Source of the DNA: Acidimicrobiia bacterium
GTDB taxonomy: Bacteria; Actinomycetota; Acidimicrobiia; Acidimicrobiales; Bin134
Assembly (NCBI GenBank): GCA_022827405.1
Contig: JAJDTA010000179.1
Coordinates: 1 to 56,842 of the forward strand
Length of the DNA: 56,842 nucleotides
Direction of reading: 5' to 3'
Part shown: in pieces, positions 28,697-35,919 of the stretch
Position numbering within the stretch: position 1 is the stretch's first letter
Layout: the number at the start of each line of letters is the position of its first letter
The notes under the pieces: generated by a model
What the model was told of the DNA's origin: nothing
Databases searched by the model: none
The model's input: only the letters and a program-made list of their open reading frames with translations
Position numbers and translations under genes: made by a program

Positions 28697-31072
28697 TCAC
28701 CTCACCTGGCAACCGTCGTCTACCCCTGGCGTGTCGCCATCGAGGCCTTCCACCCAGTTCTCGGCATTGGCCGCGACCGCGGGCATCGGATACGGATTCT
28801 CCAAATTCCATTCCACCACGAGACCGGGGATGTCAGAGTAGGCCGTCTCCAATTCTCGGCACTCGGCGGCGAATCTGCTCGACAGGGCATTCCATCGGGC
28901 AATGCTGCCCAGGGCGTCGGGCTGGCGACCCGCCGCCGAAGCCCTCGCGGTGATCGCCGATGCCTCACTCCTGGCCTCCAGCCTGCGGGGGCTGAACTCA
29001 TCAATGATCTCGGTGGGCGCTGGCCCCGGCACAGCCGAAGCCGGTTGCCCCAGACAGACGATTACCTCGGTCCCCTGAGGATGCTCTTCCTCAGCCGGCG
29101 GTATCTGGTCCATAACCCGACCCTCTAGCTCTTCGGCGTCGTTCGGGAAATCACACTCGGCGATGGGCTCGGCCAAAACCAGTTCCAACTCGGCCAACTG
29201 CTCAGCAGCCGTCTCCGGGGTGAGTCCAACCAAATTGGGCACCACCACGCTGTCTGGACCGGTGGAGACCAGGATCGTGACCGTGGCACCGGGCAACAGC
29301 AATCCGGGCGGGGCGGGATCGGTACCGATCACAAAGCCCTCCTCCACGTCGACTGAGGGCTCTTCGAGAACCTCGTCGCTCACCTCCAAACCGGCCTGCA
29401 CCAGTACCTGGGTCGCCTGCAACAGCGTCATTCCCGCCACATCGGGCACCTCTACCGGTTGGAGCCCTTCAGCCACAAAAAGGGTGACCGTACTGCCGGG
29501 AGCAACCTCGCTCCCGGCCGTGGGATCTTGGCGCAGCACCTGTCCGGATGGCGCGGTGGAGCCCTCCACAACCTGCAATTCGGAGGGGAACCCCGCGTCT
29601 TGCAGGAAGCGAGCGGCGTCGCCCGCGCTTTGGCCCACCACTCCGGGCACAGTCACCGGAACGGCCCCCGAGCTCACCGTGATCTCAATCTCCTCCCCCT
29701 GGTTCAACTCGGACAGCGCCTCAGGGGATTGGGAGATCACCTCGTTGCTCGGGACCGTCTCGCTGGCCGTGAACACCTGGCTGACCACGAAACCAAAGGC
29801 CCGCAGCTCGCGTATCGCCGCCTGACTCGACAGACCCACCACATCGGGCACCGAGATCACGGGAACTGATGTGCTGGTTGCCACCGGTGGAGCGGCGTCA
29901 TCACCGTTGTCGAGCACGTTGGACAGCACGAAGAACACCAGCACGGCCACCGCGATGAAGATGACTGTGGCCGCGGTGTACAGCCCAGCGCGCGACGATG
30001 GCTCCAACACGGCCACCGGGGCCGGCGGGGGGGCCGGCGGCGGCTGTCCTGCTCCGCTGGGTGCCGCCGGCGAAGGAGGCTGCTGAGGAGGAACCTGCTG
30101 AGGAGGAACCGGCTGAGGAGGAATCGGCTGGGGTTGGCGGGGCTCTTCGGGAATGTTCGCCGGAGGCGCTGTCCCCATCGGCGCTGGCACCGCGGGCGGG
30201 ACTCCTCCTGGCCGTTGGCCCGACGACAGTTGATGACGGCCCTGCCGATAGCGCCGTAGGTCTCGTATGACGTCCTTGGCCGTGGGATACCGCTCCTCGG
30301 GGTTCTTGGCCAAAAGCTTCATGGCGATGGCTTCCAGCGACTCCGGCAGCACGACGCCCAGCGACGAGGGGGAGGGCACGGCCTGTTGAACGTGCTTGTA
30401 GGCGATGGCTACCGAGGTGTCGCCCGTGAACGGAGGACGGCCGCAGAGCATTTCGTACAGCACGATTCCCAGCGAATACAGGTCGCTGCGATGGTCCAGA
30501 GACTTCCCTTGGGCCTGTTCCGGCGAGAAATAGGTCGCGGTGCCCATCACCGCACCGGTTTGGGTGAGGTTCGACTCCGCTCCCCCGTACGCCACGATGG
30601 CGATGCCGAAGTCGGTGACCTTCACCTGGCCGTCGGGCGAAAGCAGCACATTGCTGGGCTTCACATCTCGGTGGATTAGTCCGTTGTTGTGCGCAAATCC
30701 CAACGCCTCAGCCACATCCATGGCGATCTCCGCGGCGCGTTCCGGGGCCAGGGGGCCCCCCGAGCGCAGCAGCTCAGCCAGGCTGTGCCCCTCGATGTAC
30801 TCCATGACGATGTAATACGTGCCCTCGGCCGACCCCCAGTCGTACACCGGCACAATGTTGGGATGACTGAGGTTGGCCGCCGCAGTGGCCTCCCGTCTGA
30901 ACCGCTCCACAAAGCTCGGATCGGTGGCGAATTCGGGAAACAGCCGCTTGATGGCCACCGGACGCGAGAGCAGGGTGTCGTGGCCCAAAAAGACATCGGT
31001 CATGCCGCCGCGAGCGATTTGATTCCGTAGTTGGTAGCGACTGCCCAGGAGCTCTGGACCGGTGTCTGACAT
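28697..31072 (-). CDS. pknB: Transmembrane Ser/Thr protein kinase with four PASTA domains
   Basis: A 791-residue receptor kinase controlling cell-wall growth. Kinase domain 12-280: Lys42, Glu61, HRDVKPSN with Asp136, DFG at 154-156, and activation-loop Thr170/Thr172. A Pro/Gln-rich linker (290-358) leads to one membrane helix (363-385) and four extracellular PASTA repeats (about 406-468, 473-536, 539-605, 608-675). Beyond these lies an extra tail of about 115 residues (676-791) that I do not recognise; PASTA 4 has two cysteines (640, 673). It follows pstP by 33 bases on the same strand. Confidence 0.95.
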   Translation of the reverse strand: MSDTGPELLGSRYQLRNQIARGGMTDVFLGHDTLLSRPVAIKRLFPEFATDPSFVERFRREATAAANLSHPNIVPVYDWGSAEGTYYIVMEYIEGHSLAELLRSGGPLAPERAAEIAMDVAEALGFAHNNGLIHRDVKPSNVLLSPDGQVKVTDFGIAIVAYGGAESNLTQTGAVMGTATYFSPEQAQGKSLDHRSDLYSLGIVLYEMLCGRPPFTGDTSVAIAYKHVQQAVPSPSSLGVVLPESLEAIAMKLLAKNPEERYPTAKDVIRDLRRYRQGRHQLSSGQRPGGVPPAVPAPMGTAPPANIPEEPRQPQPIPPQPVPPQQVPPQQPPSPAAPSGAGQPPPAPPPAPVAVLEPSSRAGLYTAATVIFIAVAVLVFFVLSNVLDNGDDAAPPVATSTSVPVISVPDVVGLSSQAAIRELRAFGFVVSQVFTASETVPSNEVISQSPEALSELNQGEEIEITVSSGAVPVTVPGVVGQSAGDAARFLQDAGFPSELQVVEGSTAPSGQVLRQDPTAGSEVAPGSTVTLFVAEGLQPVEVPDVAGMTLLQATQVLVQAGLEVSDEVLEEPSVDVEEGFVIGTDPAPPGLLLPGATVTILVSTGPDSVVVPNLVGLTPETAAEQLAELELVLAEPIAECDFPNDAEELEGRVMDQIPPAEEEHPQGTEVIVCLGQPASAVPGPAPTEIIDEFSPRRLEARSEASAITARASAAGRQPDALGSIARWNALSSRFAAECRELETAYSDIPGLVVEWNLENPYPMPAVAANAENWVEGLDGDTPGVDDGCQVR
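30081..30125. repeat. Three 15-bp tandem repeats in the PknB linker
   Basis: TGCTGAGGAGGAACC twice and GGCTGAGGAGGAATC once, in frame, encode PPQ-rich repeats of the juxtamembrane linker. Copy number may vary between strains. Confidence 0.75.
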
Positions 31073-31105
31073 GGCGAAACCAGCGTAGTTCTTTGCTTGG
31101 TCGAT

Positions 31106-31900
31106 TTATGGGAGGGCTACTTCGGCCACATCCACCACGATCACCGTGATGTTGTCGCTTCCCCCCCGACGCAAAGCCAGGTCCACCAGCGCATCTGCCG
31201 CCTCTTTTGGCCCTTCGTGTTGCAGCAAGGCTGCGTGTATGTCCCGATCGGCCACTTCATGGTTAAGGCCATCGGAACACAGCAAGTAGCGGTGCCCGCT
31301 CACCGGGTTCAGCGTCCAATTGTCAACCGCCACATTCGACTCAATGCCCAGAGCTCGGCTGAGATGATTTCGGCCTTCATGGACTACAGCCTCTTCCGGC
31401 GTGATCATCCCTGCCTTCAGCATCTCCTGAACCACGGTGTGATCCTCAGTCACTTGGTGGAATCCGCTCTCGTCGCAGCGGTAGACCCGGGAGTCGCCCA
31501 CGTTCACCACCGCCAGCGTTTCGCCGTCGTCGTGCTCAACCACAACCAGTGCACACAATGTGGTCCCCATCCCGGCCAACTCGGGGGTCGACTTCGATTT
31601 AGCCAATATCTCCTGGTTGGCCCGATCCACCGCACCCAACAACTCCTCCACCGTCGGAGCAGGCGAATGGGGGTGGCGGCGGCGGAAGGAGCGGCGGCGA
31701 GTGTCGGTGCGAGCCTCAACCGCGGCTTGCACCTCAGCAGCCAAGGTTTCCACGGCAAGCGCCGACGCCACCTCTCCCCCCCGGTGACCGCCCAGTCCGT
31801 CGGCAACCGCAAAGAGGTCGTCGGCCGCCAACATCGAATCTTCGTTTTTTTCTCGACGTCGGCCTCGGTCGGTAGCTTGTCCCGCTTCTAGCCGGATCAT
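31106..31900 (-). CDS. pstP: PP2C-type Ser/Thr protein phosphatase
   Basis: A 264-residue PPM phosphatase. Metal-binding motifs: RREKNEDSML, FAVADGLGGHRGGE, VVNVGDSRVYR, LCSDGLNHEV and GGSDNITVIVV. It should reverse PknB phosphorylation. It consists of the catalytic domain only, lacking the membrane helix and extracellular part of mycobacterial PstP. Residues 66-80 form an Arg-rich insertion (TRRRSFRRRHPHS). It lies directly upstream of pknB in the same operon; the rodA, pbpA, pknA and FHA genes that often accompany these two are absent here. Confidence 0.93.
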   Translation of the reverse strand: MIRLEAGQATDRGRRREKNEDSMLAADDLFAVADGLGGHRGGEVASALAVETLAAEVQAAVEARTDTRRRSFRRRHPHSPAPTVEELLGAVDRANQEILAKSKSTPELAGMGTTLCALVVVEHDDGETLAVVNVGDSRVYRCDESGFHQVTEDHTVVQEMLKAGMITPEEAVVHEGRNHLSRALGIESNVAVDNWTLNPVSGHRYLLCSDGLNHEVADRDIHAALLQHEGPKEAADALVDLALRRGGSDNITVIVVDVAEVALP

Positions 31901-31996
31901 CAGAGTTCCATGGCCGTGATGCTCCTAGGTTGCGGTGACTATACCCATAGTTGCATTGTCTGTCGCTGCCGACACCACCGGCAATGAACAACTCGG

Positions 31997-32026
31997 TTAC
32001 TGATCAGTGCGCCCGTCTTGTACGCT
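31997..32026 (+). promoter_or_regulatory. Candidate promoter of tRNA-Leu
   Basis: TTACTG (31997-32002) and TACGCT (32021-32026) with an 18-bp spacer lie 17 bases before the mature tRNA end. The rest of the 143-bp spacer 31901-32043, between pstP and the tRNA, shows no gene. Confidence 0.35.
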
Positions 32027-32043
32027 GACCACCCCGACAACCA

Positions 32044-32127
<84 letters not shown>

Positions 32128-32136
32128 CTCTTCGGT

Positions 32137-32640
32137 CTAAGCCACCGACCCGTCGGGGGTGGGGGTGGGCACTTCGGTCACCGGGATGACCGGCGGCGGG
32201 CCCCAGGCGATGGCCGCTTTGGAGAAGCCTGCGGCCATGGCCACCGTGAGGGCTAGCTCGGCCAACTCGGCGGGGGAGAACTCCTCGTTAAGCGCCGCTC
32301 GATCGGCTGCGCTGAGTCCTAACGGGTCGGAGATCACCGCGTCGGCCATTCGCAAGGCCAGCTTGAGCCGATCCGGCAAGTCGCTGTCGTCATAGCCGTC
32401 ATCGATCTGGTCCACCAGTTCCTCGGTGAGTCCCTGCTGCTTCGCACCTGCGAAGCGGAGGTTCTTTCAAATGTTGCAGTCGTTGACCCGGGCGTTGCGG
32501 AGCCGGCCCACCTCCTTGGTGGCCTGGTCGAGTTGCCCTTCGCTCCACAGCGTGCCGTAGAAGCGGTTGAACACCGCAAACAGCTCGGGCTGGTGGTCGA
32601 ACAGCGACATTCCCCCTTCGGGGATGACGATTCTGGTCAT
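32137..32640 (-). CDS. Probable selenoprotein: AhpD/carboxymuconolactone-decarboxylase family, CxxU
   Basis: One continuous frame of 168 codons from ATG 32640 to the stop at 32137, broken only by TGA at 32469-32467 (codon 58). Upstream it reads RLRNARVNDCNI, downstream KNLRFAGAKQQGL, so TGA replaces the second Cys of the AhpD-type CxxC redox motif (C55-N-I-U58). A strong SECIS-like hairpin follows. With Sec read through, 167 residues give a normal-length alpha-helical CMD domain whose second half (FSPAELAELALTVAMAAGFS) is intact. Known AhpD proteins are thiol-dependent peroxidase or disulfide-reduction partners; the substrate here is unknown. ATG overlaps the upstream gene's stop (ATGA). Alternatives: nonsense mutation or sequencing error. 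Confidence 0.78.
32439..32469 (-). promoter_or_regulatory. SECIS-like element with its UGA codon
   Basis: On the minus strand TGA (32469-32467) is followed by ten bases and then GCTTCGC-AGGT-GCGAAGC, a perfect 7-bp stem with a 4-nt loop (stem 32456-32450 and 32445-32439). Seventeen bases separate UGA from the loop, as in E. coli fdhF, whose apical loop also begins AGGU. CCT/AGG can add a lower stem. SelB would bind here to direct Sec insertion. Confidence 0.72.
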
Positions 32641-33011
32641 TCGATGACTCCTCTCAGTGCAACCCGGCTGCGAGCCAGGGCCTCAAACGTGGCAATAGCG
32701 GTGGTGAGCGCGGCCAACTCCGGGGGCGACAGATGGGAATTCAACTCGGCACACAACTCATCGGTCACCCCATGGGCATCCAGCACATACTGCTCGGTGA
32801 ACGCCAGCACGACCCTTCCTCGATCGTCTTGGGGGGAAGCAGCCAACGCCCCACCACCGATCATCTGGTCAATGCGGGCCGCGCAAAGCTCCAACAACCC
32901 GGGGTCCAGCCCTACCCCTTCGAGGGCCTGCACCAACTCTTCCAGCAGCCCGGCCACATGGGGGTCCAACGCCGCCAGCGGACTGCCGGTTGAGGTAGAG
33001 CTCATTTCCAT
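32637..33011 (-). CDS. CMD/AhpD-like paralogue lacking the CxxC motif
   Basis: A 124-residue all-helical protein that aligns with the downstream selenoprotein: VGLDPGLLELCAARIDQMIGG matches its RLRNARVNDCNIU region (shown as LLELCAARIDQMIGG), and HLSPPELAALTTAIATFEA matches FSPAELAELALTVAMAAGF. The redox pair is missing (GGGA in place of CxxC), so it cannot do the same chemistry alone; a structural subunit of a mixed oligomer is a reasonable guess. ATG 33011 overlaps the upstream MBL stop (TGATG), and its own stop overlaps the selenoprotein start, so all three are tightly coupled. Confidence 0.72.
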   Translation of the reverse strand: MEMSSTSTGSPLAALDPHVAGLLEELVQALEGVGLDPGLLELCAARIDQMIGGGALAASPQDDRGRVVLAFTEQYVLDAHGVTDELCAELNSHLSPPELAALTTAIATFEALARSRVALRGVIE

Positions 33012-33712
33012 CACCCGCCGAACATGGCCAGCCACTGCTCAGCCGAGCGGGGCATGAACACGTAGTTGGTCTGGCGGGTCTCGCCCATCGAAGCCGACGG
33101 CTGGGGTGAGTACAGGTGGCCGGGGTACAGCGTGGCGGTGTCGGGAACCCGGGCCAGGCGCTGGGTGAGGCTCTCGTACATGGCCGCCGGGTCGCTCCCC
33201 GGCAGGTCGGTCCTCCCGCACCCTTCCAGGAACAGCGTGTCGCCGGCCACCAATCGCCCGTTGGTCAAAAAGCACTGGCTCCCCGGCGTGTGGCCCGGGG
33301 TGTGGATCATCTCGATGTCCACCGCCCCCACCGACAGCACATCGCCGCTCTTGTGCAAGCACAGATCATCTTCTTCCAGCCCGGTGGTCATGCTGACATA
33401 GCGAGCCTCATCAGCCTGCACATGCACTGGAACCGACACCAGCTCCAACAGCTCAGCCACACCTGTGATGGAGAACTGCATGATCGATCCCCCCACATGA
33501 TCGGCGTGGTAGTGCGTGGCCAACACCCCCGTGAGCCGCATCCCATCAGCTTCAACCAGATCCACAATCCCCTGCGGGTCATAAGCCGGGTCCACCACCA
33601 CCGCTTCCCCCGTCTCCCGATCCCCAATCAAGTAAACAAAATTCACCATCTGTCGAGCCATCATGTCCCCAACAGCCAAGTCCCGGCCCGACAACAACTG
33701 CCGAAAATACAT
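33011..33712 (-). CDS. Metallo-beta-lactamase-fold hydrolase, persulfide dioxygenase/glyoxalase II-like
   Basis: A 233-residue MBL-fold protein. Metal motifs: ATHYHADHVGG (HxHxDH), MIHTPGHTPGS, GDTLFLEGCGRTDLPG and LYPGHLYSP. The GCGRTD segment after the metal Asp is characteristic of the ETHE1-type persulfide dioxygenases and close glyoxalase II relatives; the usual HDY is HLY here. No rhodanese domain. Start: ATG 33712 (MYFRQLL); ATG 33739 is in frame but abuts a 12-bp hairpin. First gene of the operon with two CMD-family proteins, suggesting sulfur or thiol redox work. Confidence 0.83.
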   Translation of the reverse strand: MYFRQLLSGRDLAVGDMMARQMVNFVYLIGDRETGEAVVVDPAYDPQGIVDLVEADGMRLTGVLATHYHADHVGGSIMQFSITGVAELLELVSVPVHVQADEARYVSMTTGLEEDDLCLHKSGDVLSVGAVDIEMIHTPGHTPGSQCFLTNGRLVAGDTLFLEGCGRTDLPGSDPAAMYESLTQRLARVPDTATLYPGHLYSPQPSASMGETRQTNYVFMPRSAEQWLAMFGG

Positions 33713-33740
33713 CCGCTCGTCATCCACGTCCCGAAGCATA

Positions 33741-33767
33741 GAGGGCGGCGGCAAAGCCGCCGCCCTC
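33741..33767. other. Perfect 12-bp GC-rich hairpin upstream of the MBL gene
   Basis: GAGGGCGGCGGC (33741-33752) pairs with GCCGCCGCCCTC (33756-33767) around AAA. On the minus strand it stands in the leader of the MBL operon. No T tract follows, so it is not a standard terminator. Confidence 0.6.
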
Positions 33768-33803
33768 CCCCACTACAACAAAACCGGGGGAATTCTCAAC
33801 GGA

Positions 33804-33886
33804 GGTGGTCGGGGGGTGGCGCCGGTGGCGGACCTGGCCGCACCGACGGCCAGGCCGGCCTCCGGTGACAGGACCCGCCGACCACC
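33804..33886 (-). other. Structured GC-rich spacer between larC and the MBL gene
   Basis: GGTGGTCGG (33804-33812) pairs with CCGACCACC (33878-33886) at a distance, enclosing CCTGGCCG (33833-33840) with CGGCCAGG (33847-33854). With the hairpin at 33741 this makes a highly foldable 150-nt stretch without a gene. It may be a leader RNA or terminator complex. Confidence 0.4.
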
Positions 33887-33902
33887 GGGCGATGGTAAAC
33901 CC

Positions 33903-35090
33903 TCAAGCCACAGGCTCGTCATCCCCCTGCCGCCGCCAGGCTTCTTCAGCCAACGAGACAACCTCACGAGCCGGCAACCCCAACAACTTCGAGGCTCGCA
34001 CCGCCTCGTCGTGCTCGACCTTCACCCGCCCCGCGCTCACCTTCACCCGAAGCCGCCGCCCATCAACATCCACCTCATGCTCCAACCGCGCTCGAGGCCA
34101 CCGTTCAATCAACTGCCCTCGCACCCCCAAAGACCCAGTCTCATCAGCCAACGTACCCGCCACCTGATCACCCACCGCAGGATCAGCCAAAGCACTAACC
34201 GTGTACGCCGGGCGCCCCTTCTTCATCACGATCGGCGTGATCCAGGCATCGTGCGCCCCTGCTTCCAGTAGCGATGCCACCGTGTGCGCCAGGGTCTCCC
34301 CCGTAGCGTCATCCACGTTGGTCTCAAACAGCATCACCGGCTGACCTTCAGGCCGAGCCGCCGCCATCGTTCCCACCACCACCTGGGTGAGGTTGGGACG
34401 ATCCTCCAGTTGGTTGTCGCCCGAACCAAACCCGCTCGCCGAGATCGTCATCGGCGGCATTGGCCCCCAGCCTTCCGCCAACGCCGACAAGATCGCCGCG
34501 CCGGTAGGAGTCGTCAGCTCCATTCCCACGTCTAACCCGAACGTCGGGCACCCCACCAGCAACTCCACCACCGCGGGAGGCGGATTGGGCAGATGCCCGT
34601 GGGCACTGCGGATCATTCCCCGCCCGCATGCCACCGCACTGGAGTAAACCTGGTCGATCCCCAGTACCTCCAGCGCCGCACAAGTGCCCACCACGTCGAT
34701 GATGGCGTCCAGCCCGCCCACCTCGTGGAAGTGGACCTGCTCTGGCGGTCGGCGGTGCAGCTTGCCCTCGGCCCGGGCCAGGGCATCGAAAACTGCCAGC
34801 GCCCGGTCGGCCACCCGGTCGGGCAGCCGAGCCTCCCCGACGAGGGCAATGATGTGGCTGGCGGTGCGCACCACCGAAGTCTCCTGGGTTATCACCCGCA
34901 CATCGGTGGCCCCGATGCCTCCTCGCTGGGTGGGGTGGGCTTGAAGGTCCCACCCGCCCAAGGGCAGCAGTTCGCACATCTCCCGCACTTCGGCCACATC
35001 GGCCCCGGCGTCGATCAGCGCCCCCAGCGCCATGTCGCCCGCGATCCCGCTGAAACAGTGGAACCAGGCAACCCCAGTCGGCTCAGCCAT
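33903..35090 (-). CDS. larC: LarC-like nickel insertion protein
   Basis: A 395-residue protein of the DUF111 family that inserts nickel into the nickel-pincer nucleotide cofactor. Recognised by WFHCFSGIAGDMALGALIDAG (core CFSGIAGDM), QVHFHEVGGLDAIIDVVG, LTTPTGAAILSAL, METNVDD-like LFETNVDDATGE and MKKGRPAYTV. In some bacteria larC is split by a frameshift; here it is one frame. Start: ATG 35090 (GTG 35102 possible). It follows larB, with a 20-bp tandem repeat at the junction. No larA or larE is visible. Confidence 0.9.
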   Translation of the reverse strand: MAEPTGVAWFHCFSGIAGDMALGALIDAGADVAEVREMCELLPLGGWDLQAHPTQRGGIGATDVRVITQETSVVRTASHIIALVGEARLPDRVADRALAVFDALARAEGKLHRRPPEQVHFHEVGGLDAIIDVVGTCAALEVLGIDQVYSSAVACGRGMIRSAHGHLPNPPPAVVELLVGCPTFGLDVGMELTTPTGAAILSALAEGWGPMPPMTISASGFGSGDNQLEDRPNLTQVVVGTMAAARPEGQPVMLFETNVDDATGETLAHTVASLLEAGAHDAWITPIVMKKGRPAYTVSALADPAVGDQVAGTLADETGSLGVRGQLIERWPRARLEHEVDVDGRRLRVKVSAGRVKVEHDEAVRASKLLGLPAREVVSLAEEAWRRQGDDEPVA

Positions 35091-35134
35091 CGTTCGCTCC
35101 ACCCAGCCATCGTTTGCTCCACTCAGCCATCGTT
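35084..35134. repeat. 20-bp tandem repeat (2.5 copies) across the larB-larC junction
   Basis: CAGCCATCGTTCGCTCCACC (35084-35103) and CAGCCATCGTTTGCTCCACT (35104-35123) are followed by a third partial copy to 35134. On the minus strand each copy carries ATGGCTG(A/G): the first such copy supplies the larB stop, the last the larC start. Confidence 0.8.
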
Positions 35135-35899
35135 AAACCCTGTCGGCGACACTGCTCGCTCCCTCGTCTTGAACAAACGCAGCACCGCGCAGGCCGCGCC
35201 AAAGCCGTTGTCCACTCCTACCACGGTCACCCCCGAGGCACACGACGACAACATCGCCAACAGCGGGGTGACCCCCTCAAGCGACGATCCGTACCCCGCG
35301 CTGGTGGGCACCGCCACTACCGGGGCCGCGGTCAGCCCGCCGACCACCGAGGCCAACGCCCCTTCCATGCCCGCCACCACCACCACGGCATCAGCCGAGG
35401 CCAACACGTCGACCTCGCCGAGAATCCGATGAAGCCCGGCCACCCCCACATCGTTCAGCCGCTGAGGGGCCAGCCCGTGAGCGGCCAGCACCACGCCGCA
35501 TTCGTCGGCCACCGGGAGATCGGCGGTGCCCGCTGCGGCCAACACCACCCGTTCGGGCCGCGGCGCCGCCGGACGCCACACCAAGGTGGCGTCGTAGCGC
35601 TCCCCTCCGGGGTTGAGCCTCAGCGAAGTGGCCGCCTGCTCATCAGAGGCTCTGGTCAACAGCACCGGGCCACCCGGCTGATCCAACAATTCCCCCACGA
35701 TGGCCGCGCACTGGTCGGGGGTTTTGCCCGGGCCGTACACCACCTCGGCCAGCCCCTGGCGGAGGCTGCGATGATGATCCACCCGGGCAAATCCCAAGTC
35801 AGCGAACGGCAAGCGGCGCAATTGCCGCACGGCATCGTCCGCGGTCACCGTGCCGTCGCGCACGTTTGCCATCAATTGCCGAACAAAGGCCTCATCCAC
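35123..35899 (-). CDS. larB: LarB-like nicotinate adenine dinucleotide carboxylase
   Basis: A 258-residue protein with the AIR-carboxylase-like (PurE) C-terminal domain that starts nickel-pincer cofactor synthesis. Visible: GFARVDHHRSLRQGLAEVVYG (core RVDHHRSLRQG), VLLTRASDEQ, AAGTADLPVADEC, ADAVVVVAGMEGALASVVGG (core VAGMEGALASVVGG) and VPTSAGYG. GTG 35899 has AGG nine bases upstream; GTG 35905 is possible. It diverges from pheA across about 20 bp. larC lies 32 bases downstream. Confidence 0.9.
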   Translation of the reverse strand: MDEAFVRQLMANVRDGTVTADDAVRQLRRLPFADLGFARVDHHRSLRQGLAEVVYGPGKTPDQCAAIVGELLDQPGGPVLLTRASDEQAATSLRLNPGGERYDATLVWRPAAPRPERVVLAAAGTADLPVADECGVVLAAHGLAPQRLNDVGVAGLHRILGEVDVLASADAVVVVAGMEGALASVVGGLTAAPVVAVPTSAGYGSSLEGVTPLLAMLSSCASGVTVVGVDNGFGAACAVLRLFKTRERAVSPTGFNDG

Positions 35900-35905
35900 T
35901 CCCAC

Positions 35906-35911
35906 TATCCT
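35906..35911 (+). promoter_or_regulatory. Candidate -10 box of leaderless pheA mRNA
   Basis: TATCCT ends eight bases before GTG 35920. It overlaps the region just upstream of the divergent larB start. Confidence 0.35.
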
Positions 35912-35919
35912 GCCCTTTT

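Noticed and set aside
30061-30135. Short regularly spaced repeats that might suggest a CRISPR or VNTR array
   Set aside because: They are in-frame 15-bp units coding for the Pro/Gln linker of PknB; there are no unique spacers and no cas genes.
32334-32579. An 81-codon open frame in a different phase across the TGA of the AhpD-like gene
   Set aside because: Its translation is Arg/Ser/Thr-rich without family features; the selenoprotein reading explains both sides of the TGA in one frame, so no frameshift is needed.
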